Under the pieces are notes generated by a model that saw nothing but the letters and a program-made list of their open reading frames with translations, was not told the origin of the DNA and made no database searches. Position numbers and translations under genes: made by a program. From the NCBI RefSeq assembly GCF_005771675.1, contig NZ_VAJM01000019.1, positions 1-64,000 on the forward strand: DNA of 64,000 bases. Reading direction: 5' to 3'. Numbering within the stretch: the first letter of the stretch is position 1; every line of letters begins with the position of its first letter. Source of the stretch: Hymenobacter jeollabukensis. GTDB lineage: Bacteria; Bacteroidota; Bacteroidia; Cytophagales; Hymenobacteraceae. Positions 57,864-64,000 of the stretch are shown in pieces.

Positions 57864-60182
57864 TTAGCGCTGCACGGCCAGGCGGGCGGCGTACTGCACG
57901 CCGGCCACCGTCACGCGCACCGAGTACAGGCCGGCGGGCAGGGCGGGCAGAGCCAGCGTGGTCACGTCGGCGCCGCTGAGGGTGCGGGTAGTCGTCAGCA
58001 CTTCGCGGCCCAGCGCGTCGTACAGGCCGATGCGGGCCGCCTGGCGGCCGCTCAGGCCCGGCAGGCGCAGCTGCACCGCGCCCGCGGCCGGGTTCGGGAA
58101 TACCTCAATGCCCACGCCCAGCGCATTCGGCTTGGTGGTGGCGGTGGTGGTGCAGGCCGTGCTGCTGTGGCTGCCCAGGCCCGAGTAAGTGTCCACGCCC
58201 ACGGCCGTCCAGCCGGCGGCGGCGGTGCTCCAGCGGGTGCTGCCCCCGGCCACGGTGGGCAGGCGGCGCAGGGTGTTGTTCAGGGTGGTGCCGCCGGTCA
58301 CGGCCCAGTTGGCCTGCTGCCCGATGACGCCGATGATGTCCAGCGTGTCGGTGCCTTTAAACAGAGCCATGGCGTCGTCGCCATTGAAGTCCACCACGTT
58401 GTTGGTCACGTTGGCTACGGCCGTCACGGCGGCTACCGAGCCGGTGGTGGCCACCACGTAGGTGCCGCCGGCCGCGATGGTGCCGCTCAGCGTGTAAGGA
58501 GCCTGCGGGGTGGTGCTGCCGTTGGCGTAGCGCAGCAGGCGGTAGCTGCCCAGGTTGATGGAGCTGGTCGTGGGATTGTAGATTTCCACGGCCCGCGTGG
58601 CGCCGCTCGATTCCACGTACTCCGTGAAGAACAGGTCCGAGCAGTTGCCGCCCCCGCCGGGCAGCGGCGCGTCGTCGTTGGTGATGGTGAGCACGTGGCT
58701 GGTGGGCGCGCTGATGGCCACGCCGCCGCCGCTGGGCGTACCCAGCAGCAGGCGCACGGTTTCGTTGGCCTCCGATTGGGTGTCGCCGTTGATGGTCACC
58801 GTCACGGCCTGGCTGGTCACGCCCGTGGCGAAGCTCAGCGAAGTCGTGCCCAGGGTGTAGTCCGAGGCGTCGGCGGTGGTGCCGGCCGCGTCCACCGTGA
58901 TGGGCAGGGTGAAGGCCGCGGTGGGCGCGGCGCCGCTCAGCACCACGTTCACCGTGTAGGTGCTGGTGCCCGCGTTGCCTTCCACGATGCTGCCCGTAGC
59001 CGTCGCGAAGCTCACCAGCGGCGGCTGGCCGTCGTCGTTGGTGATGGTCAGGTCGTGGGCGTTGGGCGAGCCGACCGAAACGCCCGATGAAGTGGTGCCG
59101 AGCACCAGGCGCACGGTTTCGTTGGCTTCGGGCTGGGTGTCACCGTTGATGGTCACCGTCACCGTCTGCGAGGTCTGGCCGGCGGCGAAGGTCACCGTCT
59201 GGGTGGTGAAGGTGTAGTCCGAGGGGTTGGTGGCGGTGGAGTTGGCCGCGTCCACGCTCACCTGCACGGTCACGGCCGAGGTCTGGGCGGCGCTCAGCGA
59301 CAGGGTAGCGGTGTAGATGCTGGTGCCCGCGTTGCCTTCCACGATGCTGCCCGTGGCCGAAGCAAACGTCACCGTCGGGCCCACCACGAAGCCCCAGGCC
59401 TTGGCTACCAGCGAGGGGTCCACGATGTAGGGGTTGAAGTTGCCCTGGGCCTTGGCGGCGCGGCGGTTCCGCTCCCGCTCGTGGGCATCGACCGGGTCGG
59501 CCAAATGCCACTGATAGAGCGTCTGCAGGTCGGCCAGGCCGGTAATCACGTCCTTGCCGGAGTCGAACGTCTGCCCGGCGTGCATGGTGTAGAAGTAAAA
59601 CGCCGTGCGGGCCAGGTTGCCCTTGTGGTCCTCGCGGGGCTCAAACAGCGAGCCGCTGTCCTCGCTCCACTCCGCGATGTTGCTGGTCGGAATGCCGCTC
59701 TGGCTGGTGGTGTTGCGCATCCAGATGCGCGTTTGCGCGTCCGGAATTTCCGCAAACATGTCGCTGCCGCGGTTGGAGTTCCACTGCGTGTAGGTGGGGT
59801 AGAGGTGGTGAATGTCCGACTTCATGCGGCTCACCTCGTTAAACCACGACTGCGGAATGGTGTGCTCGCAGTTGATCAGGCCCACGTTGGCCGTACTGGT
59901 GGCCGTCGAGTCGATGGTCTTGGGCACCGAGTAGCCTGAGTACACGCAGGTCAGCTGGCCGTTGAACACGTCCACGTAGTTGTACATCTTGCCGCGGGCC
60001 ACGTCGTAGCCCAGGTCCACGCGCTTGCCGTCGTACCAGTTCACGCGCAGCCAGTCGCGCAGGGCCACGCCCTGCAGGTTGGCCGGCGGCGAAGGCGGCA
60101 GTACCTGCGCCGTAGCCGTGCTCAGAACCAAGCCGGTAACGGCCAGGGTCGCGCAGATGTGCTTAGCGAAGAAGTGCTTCAT
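57864..60182 (-). CDS. secreted endonuclease I with Calx-beta and lamin-tail domains and T9SS type A signal
   Basis: A 772-residue exported nuclease from the ATG at 60182. The signal peptide MKHFFAKHICATLAVTGLVL ends in TATAQ. The endonuclease I domain (PF04231) carries NCEHTIPQSWF, MKSDIHHLYPTYTQWNSNRG and DHKGNLARTAFYF, giving the His/Asn active centre. Two Calx-beta repeats follow (each with SIVEGNAGTS... and LTITNDD). Then a lamin-tail-like domain (FFTEYVESSGATRAVEIYNP) and the sorting signal (EVFPNPAAGAVQLRLPG...SVRVTVAG). It probably degrades extracellular DNA for nutrient or phosphate recovery. Confidence 0.93.
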   Translation of the reverse strand: MKHFFAKHICATLAVTGLVLSTATAQVLPPSPPANLQGVALRDWLRVNWYDGKRVDLGYDVARGKMYNYVDVFNGQLTCVYSGYSVPKTIDSTATSTANVGLINCEHTIPQSWFNEVSRMKSDIHHLYPTYTQWNSNRGSDMFAEIPDAQTRIWMRNTTSQSGIPTSNIAEWSEDSGSLFEPREDHKGNLARTAFYFYTMHAGQTFDSGKDVITGLADLQTLYQWHLADPVDAHERERNRRAAKAQGNFNPYIVDPSLVAKAWGFVVGPTVTFASATGSIVEGNAGTSIYTATLSLSAAQTSAVTVQVSVDAANSTATNPSDYTFTTQTVTFAAGQTSQTVTVTINGDTQPEANETVRLVLGTTSSGVSVGSPNAHDLTITNDDGQPPLVSFATATGSIVEGNAGTSTYTVNVVLSGAAPTAAFTLPITVDAAGTTADASDYTLGTTSLSFATGVTSQAVTVTINGDTQSEANETVRLLLGTPSGGGVAISAPTSHVLTITNDDAPLPGGGGNCSDLFFTEYVESSGATRAVEIYNPTTSSINLGSYRLLRYANGSTTPQAPYTLSGTIAAGGTYVVATTGSVAAVTAVANVTNNVVDFNGDDAMALFKGTDTLDIIGVIGQQANWAVTGGTTLNNTLRRLPTVAGGSTRWSTAAAGWTAVGVDTYSGLGSHSSTACTTTATTKPNALGVGIEVFPNPAAGAVQLRLPGLSGRQAARIGLYDALGREVLTTTRTLSGADVTTLALPALPAGLYSVRVTVAGVQYAARLAVQR

Positions 60183-60263
60183 GCAATAAGGAAGAGTGTG
60201 TTGGGAAAAGCAAAAGGACTGCAAAGGTCCTGAAATCATTTAGTTACTCGCCTATGTGGGCGC

Positions 60264-60306
60264 AAAAAAAGCGGCGGGTCACGGTTAAGTTTCCGTGACC
60301 CGCCGC
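60264..60306 (-). terminator. terminator of the Met/Thr-rich protein gene
   Basis: A 14-bp perfect stem (60271-60284 with 60293-60306) preceded on the plus strand by seven A residues. On the minus strand these form a U tract directly after the stem. Confidence 0.8.
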
Positions 60307-60330
60307 GCGGATGAGGTGACTAGCCGGAGC

Positions 60331-60948
60331 TTACATCTCCGACTTGCTCTTCATCTTATCTTTTTTCTCCTTCATTTTCGTCTCTTTATCAGGCTTCATG
60401 CGGCGGCCTACGCGCATGTCGTCGGCCGGAGCCGGGGTCGTCGCGTCGCCCACCGTGGTTGAGGTGCCGTTCATCGGCGTAGTGGAGTTCATGTCGGTGC
60501 CGTTGTTCATCGTGCCCGTTGCGGGCGTGGTTGGCGTGGCCGGCATCGTGCCCGCCGGGTTCATGGCCGGTTCGGTGGTCGGCGTGGTGGCGGGCATGGT
60601 CGTGGCCGGCGTAGCGGGCATGGTCGACATCGTGCCCGTGGCCGGGGTGGTCGTCGTTTCGGTCGTCGTGGTGGTCGACGAGTTCATCATCGAGCCGCCG
60701 CTACCGCCGCTCATCGAGGCGTCGGTGGTGCCGTTCATGGGCTTCATCTTGGCCTTCATCTTGTCGCCGGCGTCCGATTTGCCCTTCATCTTGGTATTGC
60801 CGTTGTCGTCGTCCTTGGACTTGGTTTTGGTGTCCATGTCCTTGGTTTTGGTCTTGGTGCCGTCGCTCGAGGTTTTGGTGGTCTGGGCTTCGGCTACGGT
60901 GCAGAGGGCCAGGCCCAGCGCGAGTACAGAAATGGTTTGCTTCAACAT
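60331..60948 (-). CDS. secreted low-complexity Met/Thr/Lys-rich protein
   Basis: A 205-residue exported protein from the ATG at 60948. Signal peptide MLKQTISVLALGLALCTVAEA. The mature protein is of low complexity: charged KTKDMDTKTKSKDDDNG, then GTMSTMPATPATTMPATTP-type Met/Pro/Ala/Thr repeats, and a Lys-rich tail MKEKKDKMKSKSEM. It resembles its neighbour at 61122-61778 in the K/M/D-rich opening and in the (K/M)xMNGST-like segment. No catalytic domain. It may be a coat or metal-binding protein; this is a guess. Confidence 0.65.
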   Translation of the reverse strand: MLKQTISVLALGLALCTVAEAQTTKTSSDGTKTKTKDMDTKTKSKDDDNGNTKMKGKSDAGDKMKAKMKPMNGTTDASMSGGSGGSMMNSSTTTTTETTTTPATGTMSTMPATPATTMPATTPTTEPAMNPAGTMPATPTTPATGTMNNGTDMNSTTPMNGTSTTVGDATTPAPADDMRVGRRMKPDKETKMKEKKDKMKSKSEM

Positions 60949-61061
60949 GACGGGTCTTGGTTGGGAGGTTAGAAAGGGAACCTTAGTGCCCCTTATACGC
61001 ACTCCGCCCATTCCGGATAACGCCAGGGTTGCTCGTCGACTGTTCGATGCCCTGCCAATCA

Positions 61062-61104
61062 AGCAAAAAAGCCCTTTCCGGCGCACGGAAAGGACTTTTT
61101 TGCT
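61062..61104 (-). terminator. terminator of the fasciclin gene
   Basis: A 19-bp stem with one mismatch (61062-61080 with 61086-61104). It has six A residues at the outer left end that make a U tract on the minus strand. Confidence 0.8.
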
Positions 61105-61121
61105 CCACGTGAAATTGCCGC

Positions 61122-61778
61122 TTAGCGCGCCGGCATCAGCACCGTGTCCACCACGTGCGTCACCCCGTTGCTCGACACCACGTTCGGAATGGTCACCGTC
61201 GACATGCTGCCTTTCGAGTCATGCAGCATCACCGCGTTGCCCTTTTTCATCACCGTCAGCGTCTCGCCTTCCACGGTGGTGAGTTTCTGCCCGTCCTTCA
61301 GGTCAGAAGCGAGGTAGCGGCCGGGCACCACGTGGTAAGTCAACACGGTGGTGAGCTTGGCCTTGTTTTCGGGCTTTACCAGCGTCTCCACCGTGCCGGC
61401 GGGCAACTTGCCGAAGGCCTCGTTGGTCGGGGCGAATACCGTGAACGGCCCCGCGCCCTGCAGCGTCGGTACCAGGTCGGCCGCCTTTACGGCCGTCACC
61501 AGCGTGGTATGGTCGGCCGAGCCCAGGGCGTTGGCCACGATGTCCTTGTCGGGCGTCATCATGGCGCCGCCCACCATCACGCCCGCCGACGAGCCGGCCA
61601 TGCTGCCCGAGGCGCCCATGCCGCCACCGGTGGTGCTGCCGTTCATGGCTTTGTGGTCTTTGTCCTTCATTTTCATCCGGTCCTCCTTGGCCTTCACTTT
61701 GGTTTGGGCCTGGGCCGTGGCGGAATAGCCGGCCGTGAGGGCCAGCAGCAGGGCGGCGGTAAGAGCGTGCTTGAGCAT
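61122..61778 (-). CDS. secreted fasciclin (FAS1) domain protein
   Basis: A 218-residue exported protein. The signal peptide (LKHALTAALLLALTAGYSATAQA) is followed by a charged Met/Lys-rich linker (KAKEDRMKMKDKDHKAMNGS). The FAS1 domain (about 75-216) starts DIVANALGSADHTTLVTAVKA. Its H1 box is PFTVFAPTNEAFGKLPAGTV and H2 is TVTIPNVVSSNGVTHVVDTVLMP, with the YHVVPGR centre. FAS1 domains mediate adhesion or matrix binding. It is followed by a terminator and the similar low-complexity gene. Confidence 0.93.
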   Translation of the reverse strand: MLKHALTAALLLALTAGYSATAQAQTKVKAKEDRMKMKDKDHKAMNGSTTGGGMGASGSMAGSSAGVMVGGAMMTPDKDIVANALGSADHTTLVTAVKAADLVPTLQGAGPFTVFAPTNEAFGKLPAGTVETLVKPENKAKLTTVLTYHVVPGRYLASDLKDGQKLTTVEGETLTVMKKGNAVMLHDSKGSMSTVTIPNVVSSNGVTHVVDTVLMPAR

Positions 61779-61932
61779 GGTCGTAAGGTGTTGGTGTGGT
61801 GAGATTGAACTGAGCCCGACTTACGACGCCCGCCCCCGGACCGGATTGCTTCGTCATTCACCAACGCCCAAAAAAGCCACCGCCCGGCTACCAGTAAAGG
61901 CGCCGGGCGGCAAGGGCAAGCAGCATAAAAAG

Positions 61933-62004
61933 TGGCCACGCCAGGAATCGAACCTGGATCAAGAGCTTCGGAGACTCCTATACTATCCGTTGTACTACGT
62001 GGCC
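61933..62004 (-). tRNA. tRNA-Arg (anticodon CCG)
   Basis: The minus-strand cloverleaf has acceptor stem GGCCACG/CGTGGCC and T-arm CCAGG-TTCGATT-CCTGG. The anticodon loop CTCCGAA gives anticodon CCG, which reads CGG codons. The CCA end is not encoded. The D-stem is short (GTAC/GTAT), as in many tRNAs. There is no integrase, attachment site or partial tRNA copy next to it. Confidence 0.93.
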
Positions 62005-62140
62005 GGTAGTGGGCGACAAAAGTAGGCAAAAATGCGGCGCAGCCAAACCCCGGTGGCGTTTTCCTGAAAATTCCGCCCGTAACCTTCTATTCCGGTTGGC
62101 AGTTTAGTCTGATACCAACCCAAACCCTAAGTCCGTTCCT

Positions 62141-62623
62141 ATGGCTTCGTCCGAAAAGAAAACCTTGTATACCGCTGAGGCGCAGGCCGTCGGCGGCCGT
62201 AGCGGCCACGTGCGCTCCACCTCGGGCGTCATCGACCTCGATATGTCGGTGCCCGAGGGCCTCGGCGGCAAGCGCGGCGCCACCAACCCCGAAGAACTGT
62301 TCGCCGCGGGCTACTCCTCGTGCTTCCAGCAGGCCCTGCTCGTCATTGCCCAGCGCGCCGGCGACCGGCTCGACCCCGAAACCACCGTCAACTGCTCCGT
62401 GTCGCTGTTCCAGGAAGGGGAGGGCTACGGCCTCAGCGCCGTGCTCGACGTGGACCTGAAGAAGTTCGACGAGGCCAAAACCATCGAGATGGTGCGGCAG
62501 GCCCACCGCATCTGCCCGTACTCGGTGGGCACCCGCGGCAACATGGAGGTGGAGCTGCGCGTGAAAGGCCAGCCCCTGCCCGTGCAGGCCGAAGAAAACG
62601 CCGGCGTAGCGCACAACGGCTAA
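62141..62623 (+). CDS. ohr: organic hydroperoxide resistance protein Ohr
   Basis: A 160-residue cytoplasmic OsmC/Ohr-family peroxidase. Catalytic Cys61 in GYSSCFQQAL and resolving Cys125 in AHRICPYSV occupy the positions usual for Ohr (61 and 125, as in Xanthomonas). The VRSTSGVIDLDMSVPEGLGGK segment is also typical. It reduces fatty-acid and organic hydroperoxides with a dihydrolipoamide-dependent recycling system. No OhrR regulator gene is adjacent. The ATG at 62141 gives the normal N-terminus. It is followed by a terminator. Confidence 0.95.
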   Translation: MASSEKKTLYTAEAQAVGGRSGHVRSTSGVIDLDMSVPEGLGGKRGATNPEELFAAGYSSCFQQALLVIAQRAGDRLDPETTVNCSVSLFQEGEGYGLSAVLDVDLKKFDEAKTIEMVRQAHRICPYSVGTRGNMEVELRVKGQPLPVQAEENAGVAHNG

Positions 62624-62643
62624 CCGATTCTGCCCTAACGCAG

Positions 62644-62676
62644 CCGCGCCCGTCCGAAAGCTTCGGACGGGCGCGG
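62644..62676 (+). terminator. terminator after ohr
   Basis: A 15-bp perfect stem (62644-62658 with 62662-62676) and a three-base loop, 20 bp past the stop. There is a weak T tract. Confidence 0.7.
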
Positions 62677-62706
62677 CCGTTGTTAGAGGGTGTGCCGAAG
62701 CAGGCG

Positions 62707-63588
62707 TCAGTCGATGGACTTCAGGTGCTCCTGCGCCTGGTGCGTTTCCAAGGGGTTCGGGTAGAACACGGCCGTGGAGGTGGTGTAGCGCATACCGCTG
62801 AGCTTGGTGGTGCGGTGAAACATGGTCAGCTTCTTGGCCCCGATGGGCATCAGCATCAGGCTGGCATTGCCGGTGCGCACGCCGTAGCGGTTGTCCAGCG
62901 GCGTATCGAAGTAGTACAGGTAGGGCTGCAGCCAGCGGTAGTAGAACTTGATTTTGGCGTCGGTGGAGGTTTCGCCCGTCAGCCCGGCCGTCTTGTTGGC
63001 CAGCGCGTGCTGCAACTCCACCGCACTGACGGGTGTGCCGTTCAGGGTAGGCAGCACGTCCCATTGGCTGTCGACCACGGCCCACTTCTGAAATTCCTCC
63101 AGCCATACTTCCGTCAGCACGTGGCCGCCGGCCGAGCCGCGCTTGTCGGCGTCGGCGGCTTTCAGAAACAGCGGCCGGGCGGGCATGCCCATGGCCGTGA
63201 GCACCGCCGCCATCACGCGGCCGAACTCAATGCACTGCACCGACTTGCCCACCAGCGCATCGTCGAGGATTTCCATCGGGTCCGTCTTGGTCGAGGCGAT
63301 GCGGCCGTCGTGCACCAGGCGGTTATGCACCCACAGGCTCAGGGCCTTCACCTTGCCCAGCGTCGTCGACTCGGTGGCGGCTACGGCCTCCAGGCCGTAC
63401 CGGTCGCGCAGGGTCTGCAGGTAGAAGTCGTCGGGCGTGCTGTAGTGGAAGCTGTACGCGGCTATGGTCGTGGGGGCATTGCTGAAGGGCAGGGGCGCCT
63501 CGAAGGAGGGCGCCGTCGACTGGGCCCACGCGGGGGAGCCCAGTCCTAGCCCAAGCAAAATCAACAGTCCCGTAAATGTTTTATGCAT
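62707..63588 (-). CDS. secreted transglutaminase-like (cysteine-peptidase fold) protein
   Basis: A 293-residue protein from the ATG at 63588 (MHKTFTGLLILLGLGLG). A signal peptide ends SPAWAQ. The transglutaminase-like triad is visible: Cys in VQCIEFGRVMAAVLTAMGMPA, His in GGHVLTEVWL, Asp in WAVVDSQWD. The remaining domain is beta-rich (YYRWLQPYLYYFDTPLDNRY). Bacterial relatives with this arrangement are called transglutaminase-like or DUF3857-related. It may cleave or modify peptides in the periplasm. It ends against the terminator of ohr. Confidence 0.8.
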   Translation of the reverse strand: MHKTFTGLLILLGLGLGSPAWAQSTAPSFEAPLPFSNAPTTIAAYSFHYSTPDDFYLQTLRDRYGLEAVAATESTTLGKVKALSLWVHNRLVHDGRIASTKTDPMEILDDALVGKSVQCIEFGRVMAAVLTAMGMPARPLFLKAADADKRGSAGGHVLTEVWLEEFQKWAVVDSQWDVLPTLNGTPVSAVELQHALANKTAGLTGETSTDAKIKFYYRWLQPYLYYFDTPLDNRYGVRTGNASLMLMPIGAKKLTMFHRTTKLSGMRYTTSTAVFYPNPLETHQAQEHLKSID

Positions 63589-63836
63589 GGAGATGGATGG
63601 TTTACCGGGGTGGAGTGCCTGCAAACGGAAAAACCCGCGAAGGGGTTGGCAACCGAGGGTTGCCACTGAGGAACCAGCTTTACTTGCCGTGAAGCGTTAA
63701 CCTGCTGACAAACTGAGCAAAAGCCTACGGTTACAGTCAGAGTTCAAAAACAGGCGCAGCAAATATAACTCGTCCAATTTACGATATGATAAAAAATATA
63801 TGTGATTGTTTTTCCAGAATTTTTTTCACAAGAAGA
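63589..63836. other. AT-rich intergenic region upstream of the transglutaminase-like gene
   Basis: About 250 bp of lower GC (63690-63840 is strikingly AT-rich). It is likely to carry the transglutaminase gene promoter. There is no RNA gene or strong hairpin before the sucC terminator at 63837. Confidence 0.5.
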
Positions 63837-63863
63837 AGCCCCGCCGAGGTTGTCGGCGGGGCT
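63837..63863 (-). terminator. terminator of sucC
   Basis: An 11-bp stem (AGCCCCGCCGA / TCGGCGGGGCT) with a five-base loop, 32 bp past the stop on the minus strand, followed there by CTTCTTCTTGTG and a T/A-rich stretch. Confidence 0.75.
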
Positions 63864-63894
63864 TGCTCTGGTTCGGAATGCGTAAGCCCTTGCG

Positions 63895-64000
63895 TTAGGC
63901 TTGTTGCTCCTGCATGGCCAGCACTTCCTTCACTTTCTGGGCGGCGTCCTTCAGCAGCACGGCCGAGTACACCTTCAGGCCCGACTCGTCGATGATGCGG
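63895..64000 (-). CDS. sucC: C-terminal end of succinyl-CoA synthetase beta subunit (partial)
   Basis: Only the last 35 residues are seen: RIIDESGLKVYSAVLLKDAA then QKVKEVLAMQEQQA. The I-I-x-x-S-G-L pattern with a following A-x-x-L-x-x-A-A-x-K is the C-terminus of the ADP-forming succinate-CoA ligase beta chain, as in other Bacteroidota. The rest lies beyond the window. Function is the TCA-cycle step from succinyl-CoA to succinate. A terminator follows. Other ATP-grasp CoA ligases are a possible alternative. Confidence 0.7.
   Translation of the reverse strand, partial: RIIDESGLKVYSAVLLKDAAQKVKEVLAMQEQQA

Noticed and set aside
61933-62004. tRNA-Arg as an integration site for a mobile element
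   Set aside because: No integrase, no duplicated tRNA end and no composition change beside it.
1-64000. Search for a phage-defence island, toxin-antitoxin pair, secretion apparatus or biosynthetic cluster
   Set aside because: No restriction, CBASS, retron, Cas, toxin-antitoxin or NRPS/PKS genes were recognised. The only S24 and Y-family genes are a standard umuDC pair.

Overview
The window is a 64 kb stretch of GC-rich chromosome from a member of the Bacteroidota, most likely a Hymenobacter-like cytophagal bacterium. Four secreted proteins end in type IX secretion sorting domains. The promoters that can be seen resemble the Bacteroidota TAnnTTTG element, and clear Shine-Dalgarno sites are rare. 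There are DUF3667 and LytTR families, an energy-transducer-like TonB C-terminal protein, and palindromic intergenic elements of a kind common in Hymenobacter. I see no plasmid, prophage, integrase, transposase gene or CRISPR array. It reads as ordinary chromosome with mixed housekeeping and accessory genes.

Layout. 1-9.5 kb: the end of a T9SS type B adhesin-like protein, fabD, a membrane protein, folK, a serine hydrolase, a DUF3667 protein, a trans-polyprenyl diphosphate synthase, a MITE-like palindrome and a second polytopic membrane protein. 9.5-18.6 kb: a zinc-ribbon protein, a cytochrome P450, a soluble hybrid histidine kinase, a membrane class III cyclase translationally coupled to a metallo-beta-lactamase-fold enzyme, a Spy-like protein, a GNAT enzyme and a TlpA-type lipoprotein. 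18.7-28.9 kb: aconitase, a low-GC patch with an HxlR-family remnant, an orphan ABC ATPase, small membrane proteins and a umuDC-type error-prone polymerase operon with a palindromic operator candidate. 28.9-44 kb: a T9SS-exported subtilase, PaaN, a universal stress protein, a LytS/LytTR-type two-component pair, another hydrolase, a TonB-like protein, a dicarboxylate symporter and a sorbosone-dehydrogenase-like protein. 43.5-48.2 kb: a tandem pair of paralogous unknown membrane-anchored proteins with an 18-bp palindrome at their start, a TonB-dependent receptor and a PAP2 phosphatase.

48.2-52.4 kb is the most interesting part. Six co-directional genes read arsR, arsI/cadI, metallophosphoesterase, ArsN1/PAT-like acetyltransferase, aquaporin, universal stress protein. 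They lie behind a palindromic ArsR operator, and two of the genes overlap. The recognisable parts fit organoarsenical handling: sensing, C-As bond cleavage, N-acetylation of arsinothricin-like amino acids, and a channel. The neighbouring arsC, acr3 and arsB of classical operons are absent. 52.4-64 kb: small disordered acidic proteins sharing an RETxGQ core motif, a large T9SS-exported alpha-amylase, a T9SS-exported endonuclease I with Calx-beta and lamin-tail domains, two Met/Lys/Thr-rich secreted proteins (one with a fasciclin domain), tRNA-Arg(CCG), Ohr, a transglutaminase-like protein and the end of sucC.

A second theme is intergenic architecture. Two families of 170-210 bp elements with 18-30 bp terminal inverted repeats each occur twice. 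At least five intergenic or gene-end sites are built from degenerate 7- or 8-bp tandem repeats folded into hairpins, several of which contain the stop codons of the flanking genes.
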